DNA of 64,000 bases from Alteromonas sp. LOR. Its GTDB lineage: Bacteria > Pseudomonadota > Gammaproteobacteria > Enterobacterales > Alteromonadaceae. Numbering within the stretch: the first letter of the stretch is position 1; each line of letters starts with the position of its first letter. The notes below the pieces were generated by a model. That model was not told the DNA's origin and made no database searches. It saw only the letters and a list, made by a program, of their open reading frames with translations. The stretch covers positions 124,628 through 188,627 of the forward strand of contig NZ_JQFW01000057.1 in the NCBI RefSeq assembly GCF_000753865.1, given 5' to 3'. The translations under genes and the position numbers were made by a program. Shown in pieces: positions 38,506 to 47,941 of this stretch.

Positions 38506-40707
38506 ATGCAGTTAGTGCAGAAGGTAGTTGAGCAGTTTGAACAAGCAAAATGTTCACAACCGTTTTCCCAATTAGGTGTTATCGAGGGCGAAGGTGAATT
38601 ACTTCTTCGGGTTTGGCGTCCAGAAGCAACATCGATAACGATAACGTGGGATAGCCCTGCACTGAAAGACATTTCGCTACTGCCTATTTCAACCTCAGGT
38701 TTATTTGAAGCTGTCATTCCAAGAGATTGTGCTAGTCATGTTTATCGCGTTGTTGTTAATAAAGGGCAGCAACAGTACGATTACATCGACCCATACCAGT
38801 TTAAAGAACAGGCATATCACGCCGTTCACTTTATCGACAGCACACCGTTCAATTTGTATCAGCAAGCGGGCGCTCAGTTGCTCACTATAGATGCGGCAGA
38901 TAATTCATCGGTAGAAGGGGTCAGATATTGTGTGTTCGCACCGAATGCGTCGGCAGTATCGGTAATCGGCGATTTTAACCAGTGGGATGGCCGGGTTCAT
39001 CCTATGGAAAAAACATCCATGGGTTATTGGGTGTTGTTTATTCCAGGTATGGCCGAAGGCGAGCGCTATAAGTATCAAGTTAAAGATTCTCGTGGCTACG
39101 ACCTTCCGCACAAAGCCGACCCTCTCGGATTCAGCGCTGAGCAATACCCTTCCCACGCATCTAAAGTATATAACCACGACAACTACACGTGGAATGATGA
39201 CGAATGGTTGGAGAAACGAAAAGCGAATAAATACACCACACCATTGAGCATTTACGAAGTTCATTTGGGGTCATGGAAACGTCCGAGTAGCGAGAGCGAT
39301 GCACGCTACTTAAGCTATAAAGAATTAGCTGACAACTTAATCGATTACGTTAGCGATATGGGCTATACCCATGTCGAGTTGTTACCTATTTCTGAGTTTC
39401 CGTTTGATGGTTCGTGGGGATATCAGCCAGTGGGTATGTTTGCACCCACAAGCCGATTTGGCGACCCTGACGATTTCAAATACTTTGTCGACCGCTGCCA
39501 CCAAGCAGGTGTTGGCGTTATTATTGATTGGGTTCCAGCTCATTTTCCTGAAGACGGACACGGATTGGCGCGCTTTGACGGCACGTGCATGTATGAGTAT
39601 GAGGATCCTAGAAAGGGCTGGCACCCGGATTGGAATTCATGCATTTACGATTTTGGCAAAGACACGGTTCGTCAGTTTTTAGTCGCCAACGCGTTATTCT
39701 GGTTAGATAAATTCCACATCGACGGTTTGCGCGTCGACGCCGTAGCATCAATGCTGTACTTGGATTACTCACGCAATGATGGCGAATGGATCCCCAATGT
39801 GGATGGCGGCAACGAGAATTACGAAGCTATTAGCCTATTGCGCTGGATGAACGAAGAAGTCTACAAACACTTCCCTGATGCGATGACGATTGCTGAAGAG
39901 TCAACGTCTTTCCCTAAAGTATCTCGTCCTGTGTTTGACGGTGGTTTAGGGTTTGGTTTCAAGTGGAACATGGGGTGGATGCACGATTCACTGCACTACA
40001 TTGCCAAAGACCCCGCATACAGAAATTACCACCACGGCGACATCACCTTCAGCATGGTTTACGCATTTGACGAAAGCTTTGTTTTGCCAATTTCTCACGA
40101 TGAGGTTGTGCACGGCAAGGGAAGTATGTTGCGTAAAATGCCTGGTGACGAATGGCAGCAAACAGCGAATTTACGTTGCTACGCTGGGTTTATGTACGGG
40201 CACCCGGGCAAAAAGCTAAACTTTATGGGTAACGAGTTAGGCCAGTCTTCAGAATGGAATCACGATAGCGAACTAGACTGGGGGCTCTTGAACTTCGACC
40301 GCCATGCAGGGGTGCAAGCTGTCTACAAAGCACTTAATCATTTATACAAAACAACCCCTGCGCTTTATGAACAAGATCACCACGCCGATGGTTTTGCATG
40401 GATAGACCACAGTAATGCAGGGCAAAGCATCGTTTCATTTGTTCGAAACGCAAAGTCCTCAAAACAAAAAGTGTATGTCATTACAAACTTTACACCAATA
40501 CCTCATGAAAACTTCAGGGTAGGGGTAGACTCCAAAAATGCGCTGACGCTTGCGCTTAACACCGACGATGAGAAGTTTTGGGGAAGCGGTATGACGGTAT
40601 TAAGTAAAGCTACACCGCAAAAAACGGCGTGGAATGACAGAGACTACTCGGTAGAACTTACGATACCGCCCCTTGCGACAATATTTTATGTGGTTAATGA
40701 AAAGTAG
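38506..40707 (+). CDS. glgB: 1,4-Alpha-glucan branching enzyme
   Basis: GH13 enzyme forming alpha-1,6 branches in glycogen. 733 aa with two N-terminal beta-sandwich regions (CBM48; YCVFAPNASAVSVIGDFNQW near residue 145) before the catalytic barrel. Key residues: Asp nucleophile in DGLRVDAVASMLY, Glu in TIAEESTSFP, and ISHDEVVHGKGSM. RBS AGGAG precedes the ATG. Neighbours malQ and glgX complete a glucan-handling set, but glgA and glgC (synthesis) are not in this window. Confidence 0.95.
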   Translation: MQLVQKVVEQFEQAKCSQPFSQLGVIEGEGELLLRVWRPEATSITITWDSPALKDISLLPISTSGLFEAVIPRDCASHVYRVVVNKGQQQYDYIDPYQFKEQAYHAVHFIDSTPFNLYQQAGAQLLTIDAADNSSVEGVRYCVFAPNASAVSVIGDFNQWDGRVHPMEKTSMGYWVLFIPGMAEGERYKYQVKDSRGYDLPHKADPLGFSAEQYPSHASKVYNHDNYTWNDDEWLEKRKANKYTTPLSIYEVHLGSWKRPSSESDARYLSYKELADNLIDYVSDMGYTHVELLPISEFPFDGSWGYQPVGMFAPTSRFGDPDDFKYFVDRCHQAGVGVIIDWVPAHFPEDGHGLARFDGTCMYEYEDPRKGWHPDWNSCIYDFGKDTVRQFLVANALFWLDKFHIDGLRVDAVASMLYLDYSRNDGEWIPNVDGGNENYEAISLLRWMNEEVYKHFPDAMTIAEESTSFPKVSRPVFDGGLGFGFKWNMGWMHDSLHYIAKDPAYRNYHHGDITFSMVYAFDESFVLPISHDEVVHGKGSMLRKMPGDEWQQTANLRCYAGFMYGHPGKKLNFMGNELGQSSEWNHDSELDWGLLNFDRHAGVQAVYKALNHLYKTTPALYEQDHHADGFAWIDHSNAGQSIVSFVRNAKSSKQKVYVITNFTPIPHENFRVGVDSKNALTLALNTDDEKFWGSGMTVLSKATPQKTAWNDRDYSVELTIPPLATIFYVVNEK

Positions 40708-40788
40708 CTATGAAAAGTAAATAGGCGCGGTACACCATAGGCACAGAAAAACGCCCCCTTAGGTATAATTTCGCAAAGTGAATGAGCA

Positions 40789-42876
40789 GTGAATAAAAAC
40801 GTGAAGCTGAATAAAATAAACAATATAAAAAGCGGTACATCATTTCCTTTAGGAGCCACTGTAAACGCAGACGGATGTAATTTTGCAGTGTATGCACCTG
40901 GGGCATCCACCGTTATATTGTGCCTTTTTAACAGCGATACAGAGCAAACTACTCACGAGCAAGCGTTACCAGAAAAAACCGGGGACGTGTGGCACGGTTT
41001 TGTAGATGGCATTGCCGCCGGGCATCTTTATGGCTATCGCGTTGAGCGAACAAAGGGTGACCTTGACGAAGTAACGCGAGAAAAGCTGTTAATCGACCCC
41101 TATGCAAAGAAAATTAGCCGACCTATTAAATGGAATCGCCGCCAGTATGACGATGATTCACAGTTTATGGTCCCTAAATGTTTAGTTATTGATGACGCGG
41201 CATATGCACATTGTGATACCTCTCGCCCGAATATAGCGAAACACAACCGCATTGTTTACGAAGCCCATGTTAAAGGCCTAACAAAGTTACACCCTGACGT
41301 TCCTAAGGCACATCAGGGCAAGTTCCTTGGCGCCGCCCACCCAAGCGTCATTAATCATATTAAAGCACTAGGCGTCACCACCGTGCAATTTATGCCGCTG
41401 TGCTCGTTTATGCCAGAACCCTTTATTACAGATAAAGGGCTAACCAATTACTGGGGATATAACCCTGTTAATTTTTTTGCACCAGAACCGCGCTACGGTG
41501 TGTCTGACGCACTGGCTGAACTTAAAGAGATGGTGAATAGTTACCATGAGGCCGGTATTGAAGTCATTGTGGATGTGGTATTTAACCATACTGCAGAGGC
41601 CGGATTTGGCGGTCCAATATTGTCCTACAAAGGGCTGTGTCCTCATGAGGCCTATTTACTTGAGCAGACGGACGCCGGTGAGGTATTTTATTCAAATCAC
41701 TCTGGCTGCGGCAATACTATTAACACAGCGCAACCTTTTATGATGGGGCTTATTCTTGATGCCATGCGCCATTGGGTAAACGTTATTGGTATCGATGGGT
41801 TTAGGTTTGACCTAGCAGTGTCTCTTGGTCGGGAACCTCAGCATTTTAACAGTCAGTCGGGCCTACTAAGAGCAATTAGTGCAGACCCGGTGCTCAGCGA
41901 CAAAGTATTGCTTGCTGAGCCGTGGGACATTGGTCCTGGAGGCTATCAAGTCGGTAACTTTGAATCACCGTGGCTAGAAGTGAATGACAAATACCGAGAC
42001 ACCGTTCGCGCGTTTTGGCGCGGCGATGATGGTCAAACACCTGACTTTGCAACCCGCCTAATGGGCTCTAGAGATATATTCCATAAAGGCCATCGCCATA
42101 TCTCTACGTCAGTCAACAATATTACGTATCACGATGGATTTACTCTGCACGATATGGTGACCTACGCCGATCGCCACAACCTCGATAATTTAGAAGACAA
42201 TCGTGATGGTCATGGGAACAACCTGTCTGCCAACTACGGCGTTGAAGGGGAGACCAAGGACAGTGCCATTTTGGCAGTTCGTGAACGCCAAAAACGCAAC
42301 TTGTTTGCCACGCTTATTTTTTCCCAAGGAACCCCGCATATACTCGGTGGCGATGAACTAAGCCGAACGCAAAACGGAAACAATAACGCGTACTGTCAAG
42401 ACAATGCCATAAGCTGGCTGAATTGGGAGATGAATAAAAGCAAACAAGACTTCCTGCAGTTTTGTCAGTTTGTTATTCGCTTGCGTCAATCATCCACTTT
42501 ATTGAGCGAGCTAAAACTTCACGATGATTCGTTTACGCTGTCGAGGAATGTGAAAGCCATTAATTGGTTTAAACCAGATGGTTCTGACAAAGCCTCCGAA
42601 GACTGGAATGCGCATCACAACAAGGCTTTTGGCGTTGAAATTAAAGGTTACCGTGACGGTAATGTTAAGCCCGAGCATTGGTTTTTATGCGTTAACGCCA
42701 GTGAAAATGACGTAAGGTTCCATCTGCCAACGTCAAAACGCCTTGGCGGCTGGACACTACAGCTAGATACCCGTTATGCCTCACTTGATGACCAGCCTTC
42801 AATTTGTATTCAGCAGGTCTTTTTACAAGCAAGCAGGTCGTTAACCTTATTCAGTTTCTCTGAATTAACCCGTTAA
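40789..42876 (+). CDS. glgX: Glycogen debranching enzyme (isoamylase type)
   Basis: GH13 enzyme hydrolysing alpha-1,6 links of trimmed glycogen. 695 aa. CBM48 is at the N-terminus (GATVNADGCNFAVYAPGA), then the barrel with NYWGYNPVNFFAPEPRYG, Asp nucleophile in GFRFDLAVSLG, Glu in LLAEPWDIGPGGYQ and ITYHDGFTLHDMV. No ATG fits the start: GTG at 40789 or GTG at 40801 are the candidates, and the ribosome site is unclear. 81 bp after glgB, likely co-transcribed. Confidence 0.92.
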   Translation: MNKNVKLNKINNIKSGTSFPLGATVNADGCNFAVYAPGASTVILCLFNSDTEQTTHEQALPEKTGDVWHGFVDGIAAGHLYGYRVERTKGDLDEVTREKLLIDPYAKKISRPIKWNRRQYDDDSQFMVPKCLVIDDAAYAHCDTSRPNIAKHNRIVYEAHVKGLTKLHPDVPKAHQGKFLGAAHPSVINHIKALGVTTVQFMPLCSFMPEPFITDKGLTNYWGYNPVNFFAPEPRYGVSDALAELKEMVNSYHEAGIEVIVDVVFNHTAEAGFGGPILSYKGLCPHEAYLLEQTDAGEVFYSNHSGCGNTINTAQPFMMGLILDAMRHWVNVIGIDGFRFDLAVSLGREPQHFNSQSGLLRAISADPVLSDKVLLAEPWDIGPGGYQVGNFESPWLEVNDKYRDTVRAFWRGDDGQTPDFATRLMGSRDIFHKGHRHISTSVNNITYHDGFTLHDMVTYADRHNLDNLEDNRDGHGNNLSANYGVEGETKDSAILAVRERQKRNLFATLIFSQGTPHILGGDELSRTQNGNNNAYCQDNAISWLNWEMNKSKQDFLQFCQFVIRLRQSSTLLSELKLHDDSFTLSRNVKAINWFKPDGSDKASEDWNAHHNKAFGVEIKGYRDGNVKPEHWFLCVNASENDVRFHLPTSKRLGGWTLQLDTRYASLDDQPSICIQQVFLQASRSLTLFSFSELTR

Positions 42877-42999
42877 CAGCGAATTAACCTTTACCAGCGG
42901 TGGTAAATACGGCATACCGCACTAAATTTTCGATGTTTGACTGTTCTTTATATCATCAAGTGGTAACATGCTCTCCCATCTAAATGTGAGGGTTTTCCT

Positions 43000-44553
43000 A
43001 TGCAAAATAATGGTGGCAGTTCGCACAAAGACACTTTGTGCGATATCGGTTTTATCGGTTTAGGGGTAATGGGTAACAACCTTACCATGAACCTAGTAGA
43101 TCATGGTTATCGAGTGGCATGCTTCGACTTAGATCAAAATAAAGTTGATGCAATTCTTGCCAAAGATGACAGTGAAAGAGAAAGCAATACCCCCCCACGG
43201 GTTGAAGGTTGCAGTTCTTATACTGAATTACTCAGTAAACTTAAAGCGCCACACCTCATTATCCTCTCAGTGCCGGCCGGCGACCCCGTTGACCACGTAT
43301 GTAACCACCTTATTGATGCAGGAATTCAAGCCGACGATATCGTTGTTGATACGGGAAATAGCTTGTGGACCGACTCAGTTGCACGCGAAGAGCAGTACAA
43401 AGGCAAATTCATATTCTTCTCTACTGCTGTATCCGGCGGTGAGGTAGGGGCTCGTTTTGGTCCCTCGCTAATGCCATCGGGTAACCCTTACGCGTGGACG
43501 CGTATTGAGCCTGTTTTGAAATCTATTGCAGCAAAAGTTGACGCTGAAACCGGCAAGCCTATCGAGAGCTATGTACCGGGTAAGCCCGTGGTTGGCGGTG
43601 AGCCCTGCGCGACTTATATAGGCCCTGTGGGTGCAGGCCATTACGTGAAAATGGTGCACAACGGCATCGAATATGCCGATATGCAGCTTATTTGTGAAGC
43701 ATACCAAATTATGCGCGATGCGCTTCACATGGCGCCTGCCGAAATAGCAGAAGTATTCCGCCGCTGGAACGATGGTAAACTGAATAGCTATCTTATTGAA
43801 ATCAGTGCCGAAGTACTCGAACAGCTAGACCCTGAAACCAAGCAGCCTCTAGTGGATGTTATCTTAGACCGAGCAGGGCAAAAAGGCACTGGCCTGTGGA
43901 CTGCGGTAAGTGCGTTGCAGGTGGGAAGCCCGGCTCAAACGATCACGGCAGCGGTATTTGCTCGCAGTATTTCAAGCCTCAAGGAAGAACGCGTTGCGGC
44001 AAGCCAAGTACTGGCAGGCCCAGAAGCCTCTGTGTTTGATGATGAACAAAAAATGTCAATCATCAACAAGCTTGAACAGGCACTATATTGCTCGAAAATC
44101 TGTGCTTACGCTCAAGGTTTCCAGCTAATGGCAATGGCAGGTAAAGAGCATGGCTGGACATTAGACTTTGGCGAAATAGCAAAAATATGGCGAGCTGGAT
44201 GTATTATCCGCGCTGTATTCTTACAGTCTATTTCAAAAGCGTATGAAAATAACGAAGACCTGGCTAATTTGTTAATGGACCCGTATTTTGCAGAGCAAAT
44301 TACCGAGTATCAGGCTGATTGGCGTGAGTCTATTGCGCAATCTGCACTAGCAGGAATTCCGTGTCCTGCAATGATGTCGGCACTGAGCTATTACGATTCG
44401 TACCGCTCAGCAGTGTTACCGGCAAACCTGCTTCAAGGGCAGCGTGATTACTTTGGTGCACATACCTACCAGCGCGTAGATAAGCCAGCGGGTAAAAAGT
44501 ACCACATAGAGTGGAGTGATCCTGCAAGACCAGAGACTGCTATAAAACGTTAA
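43000..44553 (+). CDS. gnd: 6-Phosphogluconate dehydrogenase (decarboxylating)
   Basis: Oxidative pentose-phosphate enzyme giving ribulose-5-phosphate, CO2 and NADPH. 517 aa, longer than the 468 aa of E. coli. The difference is a 15-residue N-terminal extension before IGFIGLGVMGNNL, an insert ahead of VGGEPCATYIGPVG, and a slightly longer C-terminus. Substrate and catalytic block GAGHYVKMVHNGIEYADMQ and the C-terminal PANLLQGQRDYFGAHTY are conserved. Its own promoter is likely; a terminator follows. Confidence 0.94.
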   Translation: MQNNGGSSHKDTLCDIGFIGLGVMGNNLTMNLVDHGYRVACFDLDQNKVDAILAKDDSERESNTPPRVEGCSSYTELLSKLKAPHLIILSVPAGDPVDHVCNHLIDAGIQADDIVVDTGNSLWTDSVAREEQYKGKFIFFSTAVSGGEVGARFGPSLMPSGNPYAWTRIEPVLKSIAAKVDAETGKPIESYVPGKPVVGGEPCATYIGPVGAGHYVKMVHNGIEYADMQLICEAYQIMRDALHMAPAEIAEVFRRWNDGKLNSYLIEISAEVLEQLDPETKQPLVDVILDRAGQKGTGLWTAVSALQVGSPAQTITAAVFARSISSLKEERVAASQVLAGPEASVFDDEQKMSIINKLEQALYCSKICAYAQGFQLMAMAGKEHGWTLDFGEIAKIWRAGCIIRAVFLQSISKAYENNEDLANLLMDPYFAEQITEYQADWRESIAQSALAGIPCPAMMSALSYYDSYRSAVLPANLLQGQRDYFGAHTYQRVDKPAGKKYHIEWSDPARPETAIKR

Positions 44554-44578
44554 CGTTAAACACATAGCGAGTTAGCGT

Positions 44579-44612
44579 AAGGGTGTATTTGGTAACAAAT
44601 ACACCCTTTTTT
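44579..44612 (+). terminator. Intrinsic terminator of gnd
   Basis: AAGGGTGTATTT / AAATACACCCTT perfect 12-bp stem with a 6-nt loop and a run of T, just after the gnd stop. Confidence 0.92.
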
Positions 44613-44730
44613 GTTAGCCAGTTTACCCACATTATTTTGTTAAGAGTGAGGTTTAACAGACTGGCTACAAAGGTGAGCACTGGTAAACCGCTAACGTGAA
44701 TTGGATTATATTAAACAAAGAGAGGGCGTA

Positions 44731-45129
44731 ATGTCAGACGATAAATGGAAAGAAAAGCTGAGTGAGCAAGAATATCGTATTTGCCGTCAGGCCGAAACAG
44801 AGAGACCATTCACTGGCGCATTGCTCGATGAAACCCGTGGTGGTGTGTATGTATGCAAATGCTGCGATGCGCCATTGTTTCCTTCAGACACAAAATTTGA
44901 TGCAGGGTGCGGTTGGCCTTCGTTTTATAAACAACTGGACGATGGCAATGTAGATTACCGCGAAGATGTATCTCACGGCATGCGTCGAGTAGAAATAATA
45001 TGTAAGCAGTGTGATTCACACCTAGGCCATGTATTCCCAGATGGCCCAGAACCAACAGGCCAGCGATACTGCGTAAATTCTGTCTCTATGACATTTAAAA
45101 GTGAGAATAACGAAGTAGTAAAAGGCTAG
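44731..45129 (+). CDS. msrB: Peptide-methionine (R)-S-oxide reductase
   Basis: Repairs methionine-R-sulfoxide in proteins using thioredoxin. 132 aa from the ATG preceded by AGAGAGGG; the open frame extends 10 codons up. Two zinc CxxC pairs (CKCC and CKQC), the GCGWPSF substrate block, and the catalytic Cys in RYCVNSVSM are visible. Monocistronic between two terminators. Confidence 0.94.
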   Translation: MSDDKWKEKLSEQEYRICRQAETERPFTGALLDETRGGVYVCKCCDAPLFPSDTKFDAGCGWPSFYKQLDDGNVDYREDVSHGMRRVEIICKQCDSHLGHVFPDGPEPTGQRYCVNSVSMTFKSENNEVVKG

Positions 45130-45201
45130 CACCACGGGCTAGGTTAAAGGTAAACAGGTGGTTAAAGTTTAAGCTTGTTTCGTTATCGCTTTCAATAATA
45201 G

Positions 45202-45233
45202 AAAAAAAACCGCCAACGAAAGGCGGTTTTTTT
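45202..45233. terminator. Bidirectional terminator between msrB and DUF2989 gene
   Basis: AAACCGCC-AACGAAA-GGCGGTTT with A-run before and T-run after, so it can stop both converging transcripts. Confidence 0.9.
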
Positions 45234-45272
45234 GTGTTTTATACGCTTTTAAAATGTAATTTACTTTCAATA

Positions 45273-46124
45273 TCAGAGCTTGTTGAGCTTTAATTTTGCA
45301 GCATCAAACGTATTGCTATCGAGGGCACTGATGATGTCAGCGGTGACCGAGTCTAGTATGTCTGTAGGTAAGTCGAAGCGTTCGCCTAACTGCACGCGCT
45401 GAGTGTCAGGTAATCTATCGTCATACTCTTCTGCTACGCCATACCACACATAAGCCATTTGGTAGTTGTCTGCATCAATGCCTATTGATGCCAGAGAATG
45501 ATAAACGCCAATATCAATGTCGTCACTGTCGGTATACAGGCTTAGTGCGCGATAAAGTGTCTCTATGGTTCGCGTAGGATCGTTTTTAATTTGCACAGAG
45601 GCCAAATTAACCAGCAGTTCAGGATCTTTGACTTGGTTACTCGCTGCATAACGTTCGAAGCGATGAAACGCGTCGTCATCACCGAAGCGCGTCCAGTGAT
45701 AATAGCTTAGGTGAGGGTCTAAAGAGTCTTTTGTTTCTCGGGCTAAACGCTGCAGTTCTCTTCTTGCGGTAATCACCCCTTTTAGACGCGTTGCTTCCTT
45801 ACCTTTACGCTTTATATGCTCAATGTGCTGTACTTCTTGAACGCACTCAAGGTAGGTTTCGAAAGACAAGAGTAGGGGGTATTTATATGCATCACTCGAC
45901 GGGTTTTGATTGTAGTAACGCAGCCTAATAATTTCTGCTCTTTGCGGCGTGCATCGAGCATCTAAGCTCAAGTCTACGCACATGTTCTCATGTTCTGCGC
46001 AAATTTCTTTGATGGTAGGCTCGAACCAATCACTACAGCCACTTATCACAACTAACGACGCCACAAGGCAGGCAGCTTTATAATGACTTGTTGGAAACTT
46101 ACTAAATAATGTACGTCCATTCAT
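45273..46124 (-). CDS. DUF2989-family lipoprotein
   Basis: 283 aa from the ATG at 46124, chosen because it yields a lipoprotein signal ending in the lipobox VISGC. The frame is open 31 codons further up but without that feature. The mature part has several Cys near the N-terminus (ICAEHENMC, DARC) and a helical, TPR-like C-terminal half (DPELLVNLASVQIKNDP). The pattern matches DUF2989 proteins of Shewanella and Alteromonas, whose function is unknown. Probably anchored in an envelope membrane. The ribosome site is weak. Confidence 0.8.
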   Translation of the reverse strand: MNGRTLFSKFPTSHYKAACLVASLVVISGCSDWFEPTIKEICAEHENMCVDLSLDARCTPQRAEIIRLRYYNQNPSSDAYKYPLLLSFETYLECVQEVQHIEHIKRKGKEATRLKGVITARRELQRLARETKDSLDPHLSYYHWTRFGDDDAFHRFERYAASNQVKDPELLVNLASVQIKNDPTRTIETLYRALSLYTDSDDIDIGVYHSLASIGIDADNYQMAYVWYGVAEEYDDRLPDTQRVQLGERFDLPTDILDSVTADIISALDSNTFDAAKLKLNKL

Positions 46125-46261
46125 AAAATATACTGCATTTTTGAAATTAATAGACAATTTGGTCTTCCCTGCGTGTTTAATTAAGATACGTCCCACGATC
46201 GTCAGGCAAAAACTCACCTACGTGTACCCTAAGAATAATAAAAAGCTGACGTGAAACCAAC

Positions 46262-46271
46262 GTAAATTTAC
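46262..46271. promoter_or_regulatory. Palindrome upstream of the second GAPDH gene
   Basis: GTAAATTTAC, a perfect 10-bp palindrome 18 bp before the start codon. It shares half-site letters with HexR sites but has different spacing. Possibly an operator; unproven. Confidence 0.3.
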
Positions 46272-46289
46272 ATCCATGAAGGCTGAAGC

Positions 46290-47735
46290 ATGAATCAACA
46301 GTACGAGCAGGAATTACAAAGTAGCTGGCAAGAGCGTCAGGAATACGCAGAAATTATGCTGCCTTTGATAGGCAAGCTGTATCGCAACAAAGCCGTAGAG
46401 ATATCCGTATACGGCCGCTCTCTTCTCAATGCCAGTGCTATCGACATCATTAAAGCGCACCGCAAGGTCCGTTTGCACGAAGGCATCAAGTTACGTTTGC
46501 GTGAAAGCTACCCTATATTGGAAGCGCTCAGTACAATGAAGATTGCTCCAGCGCAAATTGATATCGGCAAGTTGGCGTTTGACTTTCACTATGGTTCTGC
46601 CGTTGATAACGATGACTTAACTGCTTACCTCACTGACAAACTCAGTGATGTGGTTGATAAAGACGATAATCAGCAGCCTCAAGATGTTGTGCTTTACGGT
46701 TTTGGTCGAATAGGTCGTTTACTAGCTCGTTTGCTCATCGAGCGTCAGGGTAAAAACAACAAGCTTCGTTTACGTGCCATTGTAGTGCGCGGCGGTCGCG
46801 ATGGCGATTTGGAAAAACGTGCAAGTTTACTTCGCAGAGACTCAGTACACGGTCCATTCAACGGCAGTATTACGATTGACCACGAGCGCAATGCACTAAA
46901 AGCAAACGGCTCGTTTATCCAGGTTATCTATGCGAACAGCCCTGATGAAGTGGATTACACACAATACGGTATCGACAACGCTATTATCATTGATAACACG
47001 GGTATTTGGCGCGACCGAGACGGATTAGGTCTTCACTTAAAAGCAAAAGGCGCAGCAAAAGCGGTACTGACCGCGCCTGGTAAAGGCGACATTAAAAACA
47101 TCGTACATGGTGTGAATGATGGCGAAGTGACCCTTGATGACACCATTGTATCGGCAGCCAGCTGTACCACCAACGCTATTACACCAGTGTTAAAAGCCCT
47201 TGATGAAGAATATGGCATTAAGAATGGTCACGTTGAAACTGTTCATTCTTACACAAACGATCAAAACCTTATCGATAACTATCACAAAGGGGACCGTCGA
47301 GGCCGAAGTGCACCACTTAATATGGTGATCACCGAAACCGGCGCAGCGAAAGCAGTGGCGAAAGCATACCCTAAATTAGGCGGTAAGCTTACGGGTAACG
47401 CGATTCGAGTGCCTACCCCGAATGTGTCTATGGCAATTTTGAACCTCAATTTAGAGAAAGCCACAGACAAGCTATCGGTTAACGAATTCTTACGCGATAC
47501 CGCCTTATTCTCTAAATTGCAGCACCAAATAGACTACACGGCGAGTAAAGAAATTGTATCTACCGACTTGGTAGGTTCAAGAGCTGCATCAGTCGTAGAT
47601 TCACAGGCAACCATCGTGTCTGATGACCGATTAACGCTTTACGTATGGTACGATAACGAGTTTGGTTATAGCTGCCAGGTGCTTCGCGTAGTTCGCGATA
47701 TGGCTAACCTTAGCTTTCCAACGCTACCGCTTTAG
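46290..47735 (+). CDS. Long-form glyceraldehyde-3-phosphate dehydrogenase with N-terminal extension
   Basis: 481 aa. Residues about 130-475 form a GAPDH: cofactor motif [17 protein letters not shown], catalytic Cys in SAASCTTNAITPVL, and WYDNEFGYSCQV. The first 125 or so residues are an extra, mostly helical domain (ELQSSWQERQEYAEIMLPL) not found in ordinary GapA. Long GAPDHs like this occur in pseudomonads, vibrios and alteromonads and are thought to act mainly in gluconeogenesis or with a different cofactor; that is family knowledge, not visible here. Own terminator downstream. Confidence 0.9.
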   Translation: MNQQYEQELQSSWQERQEYAEIMLPLIGKLYRNKAVEISVYGRSLLNASAIDIIKAHRKVRLHEGIKLRLRESYPILEALSTMKIAPAQIDIGKLAFDFHYGSAVDNDDLTAYLTDKLSDVVDKDDNQQPQDVVLYGFGRIGRLLARLLIERQGKNNKLRLRAIVVRGGRDGDLEKRASLLRRDSVHGPFNGSITIDHERNALKANGSFIQVIYANSPDEVDYTQYGIDNAIIIDNTGIWRDRDGLGLHLKAKGAAKAVLTAPGKGDIKNIVHGVNDGEVTLDDTIVSAASCTTNAITPVLKALDEEYGIKNGHVETVHSYTNDQNLIDNYHKGDRRGRSAPLNMVITETGAAKAVAKAYPKLGGKLTGNAIRVPTPNVSMAILNLNLEKATDKLSVNEFLRDTALFSKLQHQIDYTASKEIVSTDLVGSRAASVVDSQATIVSDDRLTLYVWYDNEFGYSCQVLRVVRDMANLSFPTLPL

Positions 47736-47799
47736 TAAGTTAAGCGGCTGCTGAAATCAGTGCACCGCCGCTAGCTAGAGCACCAAGCGTTAATTGATT

Positions 47800-47828
47800 A
47801 AAAAACCGACCAACAAGGTCGGTTTTTT
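47800..47828 (+). terminator. Intrinsic terminator of the long GAPDH gene
   Basis: AAAAACCGACC-AACAA-GGTCGGTTTTTT. Confidence 0.92.
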
Positions 47829-47941
47829 ATTAGTGTAAACAAAATGTGTACTTCATGCTGGTAAAACCAGCCAGTGCACATGGTATTTGTGTCGCTGACT
47901 ATGCTAAATTAGCGCACAAATAATAAGGGAAACGACAGTCT

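Noticed and set aside
38905..39264. 119-codon reverse-strand frame inside glgB
   Set aside because: Shadow of glgB; composition is not protein-like and glgB is certain.
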